A DNA stretch of 63,065 nt from Bacteroidetes bacterium RIFCSPLOWO2_12_FULL_35_15 (GTDB taxonomy: Bacteria > Bacteroidota > Bacteroidia > 2-12-FULL-35-15): assembly GCA_001769385.1 (NCBI GenBank), contig MEPB01000072.1, forward strand, positions 1-63,065. Direction: 5' to 3'. The notes under the pieces were generated by a model that saw nothing but the letters and a program-made list of their open reading frames with translations, made no database searches and was not told where the DNA came from. Position numbers and translations under genes: made by a program. This document shows, piece by piece, positions 44,606 through 53,486 of the stretch (within the stretch, counting starts at the first letter, position 1; every line of letters begins with the position of its first letter).

Positions 44606-44634
44606 AACGCAGCACCATTCGTTGATGCTGCGTT
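44606..44634 (-). terminator. terminator after the 190-aa gene
   Basis: AACGCAGCA (44606-44614) pairs perfectly with TGCTGCGTT (44626-44634) around 11 bases. On the minus strand it is followed by TTTTTAG. It separates the 190-aa gene from the holin-like gene. Confidence 0.7.
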
Positions 44635-44664
44635 TTGTTTGTTTGTGCTAAAATTTAACGATGA

Positions 44665-45237
44665 CTAAATTTTTATTGCAAGAGCAAGAGCCGCAGCTTC
44701 GGCATCTTTTTTGTCTCCATCAAAAACCATATTGCCCATTTTCACTTTAATACATACATAGGTTAAATTCAATCTACCATCAACAAATGAGGAATCTTTT
44801 AAATCCTGAATTTCAAAAAGGACTTCTTTTGTTCCTTTCGACCTTGTTGAAATGAGTGTTCCTCCTACCTGTGCAGAATATGCAACTCTTGTTTCCTCAG
44901 GAAATTCTTGATTTGTAACTGCGGATAATACACCTTCTCCACGATAGTTCCAGCTCTCAACCGGTAAAAAATTATCATCCCTTTCATTTAGTACTATTAC
45001 TTCAGGAACTCCTCCTTTTTGAGATAATAGTGCTTCATAAATCAGATAATTCGGTGTGTTTCCTCCCAAATCGACTGAATTTAATTGGTACTGCCTGCCT
45101 TTGATGGTGATGATGTTGTTTACCGGATTGCAGTTTTCTAATGCTCCTAAAAAGTCTCTTTTATCTACGGATTCAATTCTTTCTGAACCTACCGGAGTGA
45201 TTTTAATTGTTGTCATTTCTTTCATTTTATTAATCAT
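44665..45237 (-). CDS. beta-rich virion-like protein, 190 aa
   Basis: The first ATG is at 45237, with a second possible start at MKEMTTIKITPVGSERIE five codons on. The protein is beta-rich with segments such as IITIKGRQYQLNSVDLGG and RLNLTYVCIKVKMGN, and ends DAEAAALALAIKI, which recalls the EAEALALELEL endings of the helicase and methyltransferase. A dedicated terminator follows. I do not recognise a family; its place among lysis and putative virion genes suggests a structural protein. Confidence 0.6.
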   Translation of the reverse strand: MINKMKEMTTIKITPVGSERIESVDKRDFLGALENCNPVNNIITIKGRQYQLNSVDLGGNTPNYLIYEALLSQKGGVPEVIVLNERDDNFLPVESWNYRGEGVLSAVTNQEFPEETRVAYSAQVGGTLISTRSKGTKEVLFEIQDLKDSSFVDGRLNLTYVCIKVKMGNMVFDGDKKDAEAAALALAIKI

Positions 45238-45278
45238 TGATTATTTACTTATTTTTAAAAATGCTTTTGCTTTTTCTT

Positions 45279-45929
45279 TTAAAGGTTCACGATACACAAA
45301 GCCCAATGCTGCCAAGCCAAAAAAAAAATCGCTGTGACTGTTCCTTTGTTATCGGAAATGGTCTTTAGAAAACTCGTTCCATACTGTTTTAATTCATCCA
45401 TTCTTGAAAACCACCCTTCCTCATTGGCAGGTTGTTTTAATGCTGCAAATGCAGCTTTACGATGGATAATTAGCTTATTGAATGTATCTGCTTCATTCGA
45501 TTGCTTGTTAATTGTTGCAACCACATCGGCCATCTTTTTTGCATCCATACCAAAAGTTGATTTCACCCAAACTTTCAAACGACTTTGCGCTCCACCAACT
45601 CCAAATGCCCATGCGTAATCAACTATGGCTATGGCAATGGCATCCGACTTAATTTTATCGGCTTGCATTGGATTCCAGTAACCATTGCGATAAATTTTCT
45701 CCCAAATGAAATCCGGCATTTTAAAGAAATTATCGGCACTAGCTGCATAAGCAAGTGTAGGAGCAAGGCTTGAAAAAGTCGTCCATGTAACACCTTTATT
45801 TGTGTGCCATCCGGTTTTGCCGTTATAAGTGAATGGCGCAGGATTTTTACTTGCAGAATCGGTGGTAGCTCTGCTTAAACCGCCCTCTGCTTTTCGTATG
45901 TATGGGATTGCTTTGTTCAGGTCTGCCAT
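45279..45929 (-). CDS. GH108-family lysozyme (endolysin-like), probably frameshifted at its C-terminus
   Basis: The N-terminus IPYIRKAEGGLSRATTDSAS has the catalytic Glu of GH108 muramidases in AEGG, followed by KGVTWTTF and, near residue 105, VDYAWAFGVGGAQSRL. It cleaves peptidoglycan. After residue 195 the frame crosses a run of ten T (A10 at 45319-45328) and ends in an unlikely tail. In another frame the protein would continue FFGLAALGFVYREPLKEKAK to a stop at 45241, giving a proper membrane helix and basic tail. Either an indel or slippage. Confidence 0.85.
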   Translation of the reverse strand: MADLNKAIPYIRKAEGGLSRATTDSASKNPAPFTYNGKTGWHTNKGVTWTTFSSLAPTLAYAASADNFFKMPDFIWEKIYRNGYWNPMQADKIKSDAIAIAIVDYAWAFGVGGAQSRLKVWVKSTFGMDAKKMADVVATINKQSNEADTFNKLIIHRKAAFAALKQPANEEGWFSRMDELKQYGTSFLKTISDNKGTVTAIFFLAWQHWALCIVNL

Positions 45930-45930
45930 G

Positions 45931-46758
45931 TTAATCTAAATAAGGGTGGTTTATCGCTTCCGCTTTTCCATAATTGGAAACATTCATGGTATAAAGCTTC
46001 GGAAAACTGGAAGGTTTTACACCATGATTAATTTGTATTTGACTGGCAGCAATCCAAACTGAATAGATTTTTTTATCAGAGCCAAATACTTGAATTTCAA
46101 TATATAAAGTAGCTGTACTTTGAGAATCACTTAAATAAGTGTCTCGACCAACACTTATCAATTGTTTCCCGGTGGCTAACCCAATAAACATTCCGACATC
46201 ACTTAAAATATCTATGGAATTTCCACGTCTATCAATCAATCTTGGAGTGCCATTTATGTATGGAGTTTTCCTGACAATAACACTTGCTTTTAATGAAATG
46301 GAATCTCCTTTTGTGATGACTGGCCGCTTTGATAAAACAGAAATCACTTGGGTAAATGCTTTATATTGACCGGGGCTTAATTCCTTTTGTAAATCATCAT
46401 TCAATAGATTTCCTCTTGTTAATGCCTTGTAGCTAGTTGCTATATCGCTGTACTTTTTACCTTCATTGAATGCTTTAATGATGGCATCCATAATTTGTTT
46501 TGCATTGGTTCCATCAATCGGTTTTAACCATGAAAAACCACTTGGATTAAAAGCCTGTTGAATAGATGAGGCAGAAGTTGCTTGTTGTTCAATACCAATT
46601 TTTGCAGCTTCTTTTTCTTCCTTATTCTTTTTAATCAGGTAATTCAAGCCATACAAACCACCGCCAATGAATAGTGCACCAAAAATGTAATCAATAGCAG
46701 AGCGTTTGCTTACTGCTGACTGAACAATTATTGGTTGTTGGGGTTGTAGGGTTTCCAT
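45931..46758 (-). CDS. membrane-anchored element protein, 275 aa
   Basis: A single helix near residues 25-42 (IFGALFIGGGLYGLNYLI) is followed by KKNKEEKEAAK, a helical annexin-like stretch (AKQIMDAIIKAFNEGKKYSD, then LSPGQYKAFTQVI) and a beta-rich C-terminal half. Small proteins with this helical unit recur beside putative virion genes in Bacteroidota elements. Its stop lies 1 bp before the lysozyme start. Confidence 0.6.
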   Translation of the reverse strand: METLQPQQPIIVQSAVSKRSAIDYIFGALFIGGGLYGLNYLIKKNKEEKEAAKIGIEQQATSASSIQQAFNPSGFSWLKPIDGTNAKQIMDAIIKAFNEGKKYSDIATSYKALTRGNLLNDDLQKELSPGQYKAFTQVISVLSKRPVITKGDSISLKASVIVRKTPYINGTPRLIDRRGNSIDILSDVGMFIGLATGKQLISVGRDTYLSDSQSTATLYIEIQVFGSDKKIYSVWIAASQIQINHGVKPSSFPKLYTMNVSNYGKAEAINHPYLD

Positions 46759-46780
46759 CTTTTAATTTGTCTTTAATCGA

Positions 46781-46966
46781 CTATAATAAATGCACGTAAG
46801 GTTTAGCTTTCTGAACAAAATTTGGTTTCTTTTTAGCCAAGCCAGCTAAGTAGATCAGATCATCATGTGGCAAGGATTTGATAATATCCGATGCAGCTTG
46901 CAGCTTTTCAGTGCATTTCAAATCGGTATCCGCGGTTACTGTAAATGTTACGGTTTTGGTAGCCAT
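46781..46966 (-). CDS. small element protein, 61 aa
   Basis: MATKTVTFTVTADTDLKCTE opens with a beta strand, then a helix (IIKSLPHDDLIYLAGLAK). No known motif. It is set tightly (about 13-22 bp gaps) between two element genes, supporting a real gene. Confidence 0.55.
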   Translation of the reverse strand: MATKTVTFTVTADTDLKCTEKLQAASDIIKSLPHDDLIYLAGLAKKKPNFVQKAKPYVHLL

Positions 46967-46979
46967 TGCTTTTTTTATT

Positions 46980-48098
46980 TTAAGGTTTTGGGGTAATCAA
47001 ATCGGTCAATAGATCAGCATGTTCCTTGTTGATGCTTCCATCAGGCAAGCAGCAATAGGCACAGATGTTATAGAATGTGCTTAAATCCTCTGCATTTAAT
47101 GATTTAGCAAATACATGTAGATTTTTTAATTGATCTATTTGTTCCGGCTCATAGCCATCGTATTCATTGGTAGTGGTTTCAGTAAAAGAAGCACTGTTAT
47201 TTTCTACTTTATGTTGAACCGATGTAAACTGCTCATCATCCGAAATAAGCATTTGCTTCACTTCTTCAGGGCTTTTATTGGTAACAGCACTTAAATATTT
47301 TGGATTTTCAATTGCAAATTTTTTACCGATACCATATAGAATTCCGATTGCCAATTCCTGCATGGCAGGTGGCTTTTGTTTTGCATTTATCAGTTCGGCA
47401 GCACCGGATAGTTCCCCATCGGATTTTGCCAATTGTGCTTCCAAATCTTCAATATCATCATTCAACCCATCTATTTCTGCATCCTTTTTTTCGATTGCCC
47501 GCTCATGATCTCGTTTCAATTCCCTGATTTCGGATTGTTGTTTAAAATCGTTGAGCTGCCTTGCAAAATCAGCTTTTAGCAATTCTGTACTTTCAGCACT
47601 TCCGTTTGCTTTGTGCAGTTCCACAAACTTTGATTCCAGTTCTTTTATCTTTTCAGATTCCTGAGCATTGCCCAATTCAATGGCTTGGTTCTCTTTATCT
47701 TTTGCGCTTTCTTCAAAATAAATAGTGTAGGCCTCCGGGGTAGTGGTTTTTCTTTTTCCAACAAAAATTGAAATTTTCAAAGCTTGTGGTTTGCGTGTTG
47801 AAGCGATGGTTGTGATCTCTCGTTCAAACTCTTCTTTTCCGAATTTCATTTCACTTGGAATTTTTTCCCAACGCCCTTGTTTGAGAATTTCAATAATTCT
47901 AAAATGCTCCGGGTAACGAATTTTAGCTTTACTTGATGGATCACCTGGAGTGTCCTTATTTTTTCGTTTTTGTGATTGCAGTTTCGCATTTTCTGCTGCT
48001 GTATTCTTTACAGAATTTTCTAATCGTTCAGCAATAGTTGCCAGATCTGGAGCTACCTTGTAAAGCTCATCGGGTGTTTTTAGTTGAAGTGTACTCAT
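46980..48098 (-). CDS. coiled-coil element protein, 372 aa
   Basis: A globular N-terminal part (50-150, with RYPEHFRIIEILKQGRWEKI) is followed by a long coiled coil (about 155-255, including KDAEIDGLNDDIEDLEAQLA) and a helical C-terminal domain. No membrane segment is present. It overlaps the next upstream gene by 4 bp. Unknown function; a scaffold or assembly role is a guess. Confidence 0.6.
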   Translation of the reverse strand: MSTLQLKTPDELYKVAPDLATIAERLENSVKNTAAENAKLQSQKRKNKDTPGDPSSKAKIRYPEHFRIIEILKQGRWEKIPSEMKFGKEEFEREITTIASTRKPQALKISIFVGKRKTTTPEAYTIYFEESAKDKENQAIELGNAQESEKIKELESKFVELHKANGSAESTELLKADFARQLNDFKQQSEIRELKRDHERAIEKKDAEIDGLNDDIEDLEAQLAKSDGELSGAAELINAKQKPPAMQELAIGILYGIGKKFAIENPKYLSAVTNKSPEEVKQMLISDDEQFTSVQHKVENNSASFTETTTNEYDGYEPEQIDQLKNLHVFAKSLNAEDLSTFYNICAYCCLPDGSINKEHADLLTDLITPKP

Positions 48099-48484
48099 TT
48101 TGCGTTATTTATTTTTTCTATGTTTTGTAAATAATGGTAAACTACTTTTTGTTTTTCTTCGATCAATGCAACTCTTGGAACTACCCTGATGAATTCATAA
48201 TCAATAGGAAAGTTGACTGGATCAGTTTCTGTAAGTGTTATCATTCCGGTAAACTCCTGTAATCCGTAAAAATTAAATTTATTGTAGTCAGCTGCTTCTG
48301 TAAAAATATTCGTGTCGCTACGGATAATAAGACTTGGAGAAATGATGCTTGCAGCAACCAAATAATAATATTCATTACCTGCATTAATTTGATCTTCTTT
48401 CACCCGAATAGGCTCAAATGAAAAATCATCAAATCCCATTTCCTTCATTCGCTGTGATATATATGCTATAAGAAAACTGTCCAT
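48095..48484 (-). CDS. beta-rich element protein, 129 aa
   Basis: After a short helix (MDSFLIAYISQRMKEMGF) the protein is mostly beta strands (EYYYLVAASIISPSLIIRSD, FTGMITLTET, YEFIRVVPRVALI). It lies in a row with two other 118-129 aa beta-rich proteins, which suggests small virion proteins. No family assignment. Confidence 0.55.
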   Translation of the reverse strand: MDSFLIAYISQRMKEMGFDDFSFEPIRVKEDQINAGNEYYYLVAASIISPSLIIRSDTNIFTEAADYNKFNFYGLQEFTGMITLTETDPVNFPIDYEFIRVVPRVALIEEKQKVVYHYLQNIEKINNAK

Positions 48485-48486
48485 GA

Positions 48487-48876
48487 TTAATCTGTCTTAA
48501 CTATTTTTTTTCCGCGTAAAATAATTTTCACATAGAATGTCCCAACATAAATGTTATTCGTTTCTATGTACCCTTGAATGAATGTGCCATCTTGAACCTG
48601 CTCATTCAATCCTAAGAAATCCACCTTTTGTTTAGTCCCTGATCCTGCACCTTTTTCAGCTTCTATTATTATTGGATTACTTGCTTTATTGTTGAATGAT
48701 AAAGAAATGGTAGCATTTGGAATTCCTCCCACCGATGGCTTTCTAATTGTTCCAATGTATCCTGTAATCAATACAAAATCTTTCGGGATTTTTTCGGATA
48801 TTTTTGTGATTTTAGTACCCAATCCCGGTTCAATTGGAAATTCCAAAACGATGTATCTTGTTTTTAATACGTACAT
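48487..48876 (-). CDS. beta-rich jelly-roll-like element protein, 129 aa
   Basis: Alternating strands run through the whole protein (VLITGYIGTIRKPSVGG, ATISLSFNN, NIYVGTFYVKIILRGKK). The C-terminal strand YVKIIL is shared with the neighbour at 48876 (YTVKIVL), and a similar final-strand pattern is seen in the 237-aa protein. The pattern suggests a small single-jelly-roll virion protein, which needs a structure prediction. Confidence 0.55.
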   Translation of the reverse strand: MYVLKTRYIVLEFPIEPGLGTKITKISEKIPKDFVLITGYIGTIRKPSVGGIPNATISLSFNNKASNPIIIEAEKGAGSGTKQKVDFLGLNEQVQDGTFIQGYIETNNIYVGTFYVKIILRGKKIVKTD

Positions 48877-49232
48877 TATTTTACCGGATTTTTTAGCATC
48901 AAAACAATTTTAACAGTATATGGATAACCTTGTCCTGCCACTGATCCATCTTTGATAGATACATTTACACTTGAATTTTCGGCAGGCTCATCTATCTCCT
49001 TATCAAAGCGATCATTAGGTGCAACTCCATCCCCACAACTTATTATATAGGCATCATATCCCTGTGGATAAATCTCTTGTCCATTGATTTCAAACTTTTC
49101 AAACTCCAATGCTTTCATTGCAGTTGGATCAGCTGTTAGAGCAAGGATTCCAACTACTTTTTTGTAGTTCCTATCAGTTGTAAAACTCTTTGATGAAACA
49201 ATTTCACCTGCGCCTTTTACTACAAGTGCCAT
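48876..49232 (-). CDS. beta-rich jelly-roll-like element protein, 118 aa
   Basis: I take the ATG at 49232 (MALVVKGAGEIVSSKSF); an upstream ATG at 49262 is possible. The protein is beta-rich with FEKFEINGQEIYPQGYDAYI and ends YPYTVKIVLMLKNPVK. It resembles its neighbour at 48487-48876 in the last strand. The stop overlaps the next start by one base. Candidate virion protein. Confidence 0.55.
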   Translation of the reverse strand: MALVVKGAGEIVSSKSFTTDRNYKKVVGILALTADPTAMKALEFEKFEINGQEIYPQGYDAYIISCGDGVAPNDRFDKEIDEPAENSSVNVSIKDGSVAGQGYPYTVKIVLMLKNPVK

Positions 49233-49308
49233 GTTTTGGTATTTTACCGATCTGAAAATCATTTGTAAAAAAATTAATGTGGTACGTCTTTTTAAATTAA
49301 AAAAGGTT

Positions 49309-49345
49309 GCAATGGTGCATCAATACACCATTGCTTTTCCATCGT
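49309..49345 (-). terminator. terminator after the 237-aa gene
   Basis: GCAATGGTG (49309-49317) pairs perfectly with CACCATTGC (49326-49334) around 8 bases. On the minus strand a T-rich stretch follows (AACCTTTTTT). It stands right after the 237-aa gene, as often seen downstream of a highly expressed capsid gene. Confidence 0.7.
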
Positions 49346-49390
49346 AAAAAAATAACGCTTATCAAAAGACAATGGAAACCTTTATTATTT

Positions 49391-50104
49391 TTAGAAAGGA
49401 ATTACACTTGAACCATGTAGTTCAACACGAATCCAAGTATCTGGTGCAGCAATTTTAGCTAAGTCCATATTGAATTCAAGTTGTTGTTGTGGTTCAATCC
49501 ATTTCGGACTTGACAAACGGAACATACCTGCCAACACATCGCTTTTATTGGTCGTATCAAAAACACTTAGACCAAACTCATTTGGCAATAAATATTTTGT
49601 ACCCACTTTAAATTCTACCTGTCCGTTTACAATGGATTTTTCGGGAACTCCGAAAGAAACATCAACTCCCCCTTTTTCCGAAACACCACTTACCAATCGA
49701 ACATGGGTTAAAAGGAAATAGTTGTCCTTATCCAACTTTCCGTTTGGCAAATTGGAAACACCAACACTTTTTAAGTCAGCGTTTGTAATCATTTTTACTG
49801 TGGTTGATGTACCTGCCGCTTTCACAATATAAAATACGGTATCAGCGAGCTGCAATCTTTTTCCAGCCAATCCATCACGAATAGGAGCAGGCAACATGCC
49901 TAATCTCATCATTGCCTCGTCACGTGATGAAAGGTTATGCCCACCGGCACTCATGCGGGTTTGAGTTAATTTTGATACTGCTGCACGTTTTTGAATCGGT
50001 GGCATTGCCCCGATAGCGCCTAAAAGCATATCTGTTTTTTCAGGACTTAAAAAGCCCAAATCATCAACGCTTGTTAATAGTGCGTTTGCTTCTTCTGTTG
50101 TCAT
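49391..50104 (-). CDS. candidate major virion (jelly-roll-like) protein, 237 aa
   Basis: A helical N-terminal arm (1-70, TEEANALLTSVDDLGFLSPE) precedes a beta-rich domain: YFLLTHVRLVSGVSEKGG, VEFKVGTKYLLPNEFGLSVF, MFRLSSPKWIEPQQQLEFNM and the final strand TWIRVELHGSSVIPF. The last part, a strand rich in small residues after APD, resembles the end of a jelly-roll capsid. Its own terminator follows, and it sits between membrane-protein genes and a row of small beta-rich proteins. This is inference: no capsid family is recognised. Confidence 0.6.
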   Translation of the reverse strand: MTTEEANALLTSVDDLGFLSPEKTDMLLGAIGAMPPIQKRAAVSKLTQTRMSAGGHNLSSRDEAMMRLGMLPAPIRDGLAGKRLQLADTVFYIVKAAGTSTTVKMITNADLKSVGVSNLPNGKLDKDNYFLLTHVRLVSGVSEKGGVDVSFGVPEKSIVNGQVEFKVGTKYLLPNEFGLSVFDTTNKSDVLAGMFRLSSPKWIEPQQQLEFNMDLAKIAAPDTWIRVELHGSSVIPF

Positions 50105-50178
50105 TTTTACTGGAATTAATTTTGTTTTTTGTGGCTTACTCTGTTCAAGGATTTTCAGCGACTTCCTTAATGCTTTTA

Positions 50179-50823
50179 TTAAATGATGGTTGATGAACTT
50201 TCAGCATCCAGAGTGTCGCCCCAATTATTCGGGCCGCCCATTTCTTCGCTTCCATTCATTTCCTCCCGGCTTTTAGGTTGGTATTCAATATGGCGTTCAG
50301 CGGAGTTTAAGTTTGGGTTAAACTTATTTTCTTCAAGCATCTTCGCCATGTCATGTGCCTGATGCTTGTAATAATTTGCTTCCAAAACAGCTCTGCCATT
50401 TCTCATATCTACACGACCTAAACCGTCAACAAGGCTTTTACCTGTAACCGCTTTAACTCCTGCGATCAAGCCACCGCCTGCAACACCATAGCCTAATCCA
50501 TTAGCAAACTGCATGGCAATACCTGTTTTTTTGTGAGTGAATGCCACAGCGGTTGCACCGACTGCCACAAGGATTATTGGTTTTACAATTTTTTTGATGC
50601 TGAATTTTCCGGTTCCATCATCTTCCGGAGTTTGCAGAAATGGAATCTTTTCCATGAGATTAATTGCGATTGATGCAGCAACCAAACCACCAAGAACGCC
50701 TGATGGTTTTGCGATTTGCTCAGTCAATCCTTTTTTAGCTGCTTTTAATTTTTCAGCTCCTTTAAGTCCTGCTTTGCTTTTCGGCTTAGCTTCCTTATGT
50801 GGTTTGGTTGATTTTTTTGCCAT
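50179..50823 (-). CDS. element membrane protein, 214 aa
   Basis: A Lys-rich start (MAKKSTKPHKEAKPKSKAGL) is followed by three hydrophobic segments (VLGGLVAASIAINLM, IVKPIILVAVGATAVAF, GLGYGVAGGGLIAGVKAV) and an acidic, Asn-rich C-terminus. Typical of small proteins in membrane-containing viruses, but no family is recognised. Confidence 0.6.
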   Translation of the reverse strand: MAKKSTKPHKEAKPKSKAGLKGAEKLKAAKKGLTEQIAKPSGVLGGLVAASIAINLMEKIPFLQTPEDDGTGKFSIKKIVKPIILVAVGATAVAFTHKKTGIAMQFANGLGYGVAGGGLIAGVKAVTGKSLVDGLGRVDMRNGRAVLEANYYKHQAHDMAKMLEENKFNPNLNSAERHIEYQPKSREEMNGSEEMGGPNNWGDTLDAESSSTII

Positions 50824-50897
50824 TGTTTTTTATGCGTAATTATTTACCGCGCCCGGATTGGTTTACTTTTTTAATAGTTAATAGCGAATAGTAAATT

Positions 50898-53486
50898 TTA
50901 TTTGAGTACCACTCGCAATACATGACTGCCACTTGGCAACATGGCTTTTGCTCGTTTTACTTTTTGCCCTTTGCGGTACACTGCCACTTTTCCTAAACCG
51001 TTTAATGCAACTTTAGCCTTTGGTTTTGAACCCATGCCAATTGCTCTTCGTGCTGCCGGAGAAACAGCCAATGTGATTACCGCACCAATGGCGATAACTC
51101 CTATTGCTACCGGAACCGGATTTGCTTTTATAAAATCCATTGCCTTTGTCATGATTCCTTCCTCACTTGTACCGGAGCTTCCGCCACCTGCTTCTATGTA
51201 AGCTTCTTTGCCGGCTTCAATTGCTTCAGCCGGAGTTTTGCCTTTTTTTATTGCATCTTCTCGTGCTTCGGTTGATTTTTGCAAAGCCAGGGCTTCCACA
51301 TTTTCTGCTGCTGCACCCGGACTGGCTGCTTCATTTTGTTGGTCAGTCATTATTTCAGAACCATCGGGAACAGCTTCTCCCTTGTTTTTCTTTTTGGAGA
51401 AAAAGCTCATAATTGCTGCAACAAACTTTTTGAATCCGCCACTTTTTTTATCCTTTGCATCTTCTTCTGTTACTTCCGGTGATTCTACCGGAGCATCTTC
51501 GCTTTTTGGTGTGTCAGTAGCAGTAGTATCCGGTTCATAGGAGGATGGATCTGTTGATTCGGGTGCTTCATCCGCTTCGCCCAAACCATTTACAGTTCTT
51601 GCTTTTGAGTATTTAATTTGGGTTTGTTTAGTTACAGCTGCATCGTGTTCTTTTTGAGCTGTTGCATAACTTTTATTATTCATTCCGGCAGTTGCCATTT
51701 TTGAAGCTGCTGCAATCAAAGTTCCGGCTGCTGAAACAATTAATGCGGCTGATGAAATAGGTTCCCCAAGTGCTATTCCTAATCCTGATAGCTTTTTCTT
51801 TGCGCGGCCTTTTTTGATGTATTTCTCAAGTTTTGATGCTTTACCACCAATACCAATGAATATTTTTTCAGCTGCTTCTCTTCCTTTTTTAGAAAGTTCC
51901 CAAGCTGCTTTGGTGATACCCATTTTGTTTGCTTCCTCTAAAGTGAAGTAGGAGGGAAGTAACCTTTGTGCCCATTGAAACAAATTGGTTTCCATCGCTA
52001 ACAGAAAACCTGCACGCATTGCCAATGTCAATGGATTGGAGAGAATCAGGAATTTTTTGATAACTGCACCAACTTTTTTTACAACCTCTTTCGTTTTTGC
52101 AATTATTTTTTTTGCAGCAATGGTTGTCTTTTTTTGAAAGGCATCTACTTTTGCAACTATTCTTTCTCCGGCTTTCCCACCAACTTTTACAACAATCTTT
52201 TTGTTGATCGTATCAACTTTCTTTGCAACAGTTTTTATTACTGACACAACTTTTTTATTGACCGTTTTTACAGCCTTTACAGCTTTTTTTACATTAGAGA
52301 AAAACTTTTTTCCTGCTTTTTTTGATTTTGCTTTACCCAAACCTTGCAGCTCATCAATGAATCCATTAAAATCTCCATGCAGCTCATCAAAATCACCAGC
52401 TAACTCTTCCATATCCCCTAAGTCGCCTAATTCACTGAGATCACCAAATAACTTATCTTCATCGGAAGCAAAACCCATTTCAATTTCTTCAGTGCCATCC
52501 ATTCCGTTTAAGGCTCCGTTTTTTTCATTTAGCTGATTCCAACGTTCTTCCTCTTGTTCAAGTAATTCAAGTGCTGCATCTCTTTCAGGAGTATTCCATT
52601 TTGAGATGGCATGGTCAAGCATTTTTAAATGCGCGGTAGCTCCACCTGCTACTTTCACAGAATCAGGGTCTTTACGGATTATATCTCGTGTAAGGACAAG
52701 GTGATCGTGGATTGCCCGGAGCATTGGGCTGTTTTCTTCCTCAACTGTGCCTAATTCAATACCGTTAAAATGTACCCCATTGAGTAAATCATCTTTGTCT
52801 TGGGCAGTGTTAATGGTTGTTTCGCCTACTTCTCCTAAGCGTGCAAGAGGGATTCCTCCTAAAAATGTTTTGGGTGAGTTCATCGTATGGTCAAATTTGT
52901 CGGTGTATGTTTTTTCTTCGTTGAATTCGTTCAGCACACAATCAATTACATAGTAGCGTTTGCTATCATTGGGGACAGGGACAACAACGTAAACATGCTG
53001 CCAACCTGCATTGTACTTTGTTATGCGAAACTTGAAATTGATTCCTAAATTCATCAGGCAAGAGCCAACTGCAATGCTGAAGCAATCGCAATCAATTCCG
53101 GCTTGTGGTTCGGTTTTGGGATTTCGGGATAGTATTTGTCCATCGTGCCAAGCTCTGCGCGGTCTGCGTAATTCTTCTACGCCATCTTTATCCAGCTTGT
53201 ATTGGCAGTGGTTAAACCAAAAATAGAATACGTTTTTTAGGGTTTCCGGTAAGGTTTTCCCTTTAAGTAGAGGAACAAGTTTTACTGTATCTTCAAGGGT
53301 TTCACGACAATACTTATCCATGTCCTGAACAGTGCGATGTACATTGCCATTATTGGTAACTATATCGTAAGTACCTTGTGCTTTAGGAATGTATTTATCG
53401 TACCGACTGCCATCTTTCAATGTCCGTCTGTATTCGGCAACCAAACCTAAAAATGCAATGGGGTTATATTGATTTGGCTCGCTCAT
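50898..53486 (-). CDS. large transglutaminase-like, Lys-rich, membrane-anchored element protein
   Basis: The 862-aa protein has an N-terminal transglutaminase-like domain (about 100-240) with a putative Cys-His-Asp triad: GIDCDCFSIAVG, GWQHVYVVVP and YYVIDCVLNEF. An acidic linker follows, then a Lys/Ala/Val-rich amphipathic region (about 385-490, VKKAVKAVKTVNKKVVSVIK and onward), the motif NPLTLAMRAGFLLAMETNLF, low-complexity stretches, and a membrane helix near the C-terminus (VPVAIGVIAIGAVITLAV). The layout suggests a structural or DNA/membrane-binding virion protein. Its start overlaps the next gene by 4 bp. Confidence 0.75.
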   Translation of the reverse strand: MSEPNQYNPIAFLGLVAEYRRTLKDGSRYDKYIPKAQGTYDIVTNNGNVHRTVQDMDKYCRETLEDTVKLVPLLKGKTLPETLKNVFYFWFNHCQYKLDKDGVEELRRPRRAWHDGQILSRNPKTEPQAGIDCDCFSIAVGSCLMNLGINFKFRITKYNAGWQHVYVVVPVPNDSKRYYVIDCVLNEFNEEKTYTDKFDHTMNSPKTFLGGIPLARLGEVGETTINTAQDKDDLLNGVHFNGIELGTVEEENSPMLRAIHDHLVLTRDIIRKDPDSVKVAGGATAHLKMLDHAISKWNTPERDAALELLEQEEERWNQLNEKNGALNGMDGTEEIEMGFASDEDKLFGDLSELGDLGDMEELAGDFDELHGDFNGFIDELQGLGKAKSKKAGKKFFSNVKKAVKAVKTVNKKVVSVIKTVAKKVDTINKKIVVKVGGKAGERIVAKVDAFQKKTTIAAKKIIAKTKEVVKKVGAVIKKFLILSNPLTLAMRAGFLLAMETNLFQWAQRLLPSYFTLEEANKMGITKAAWELSKKGREAAEKIFIGIGGKASKLEKYIKKGRAKKKLSGLGIALGEPISSAALIVSAAGTLIAAASKMATAGMNNKSYATAQKEHDAAVTKQTQIKYSKARTVNGLGEADEAPESTDPSSYEPDTTATDTPKSEDAPVESPEVTEEDAKDKKSGGFKKFVAAIMSFFSKKKNKGEAVPDGSEIMTDQQNEAASPGAAAENVEALALQKSTEAREDAIKKGKTPAEAIEAGKEAYIEAGGGSSGTSEEGIMTKAMDFIKANPVPVAIGVIAIGAVITLAVSPAARRAIGMGSKPKAKVALNGLGKVAVYRKGQKVKRAKAMLPSGSHVLRVVLK

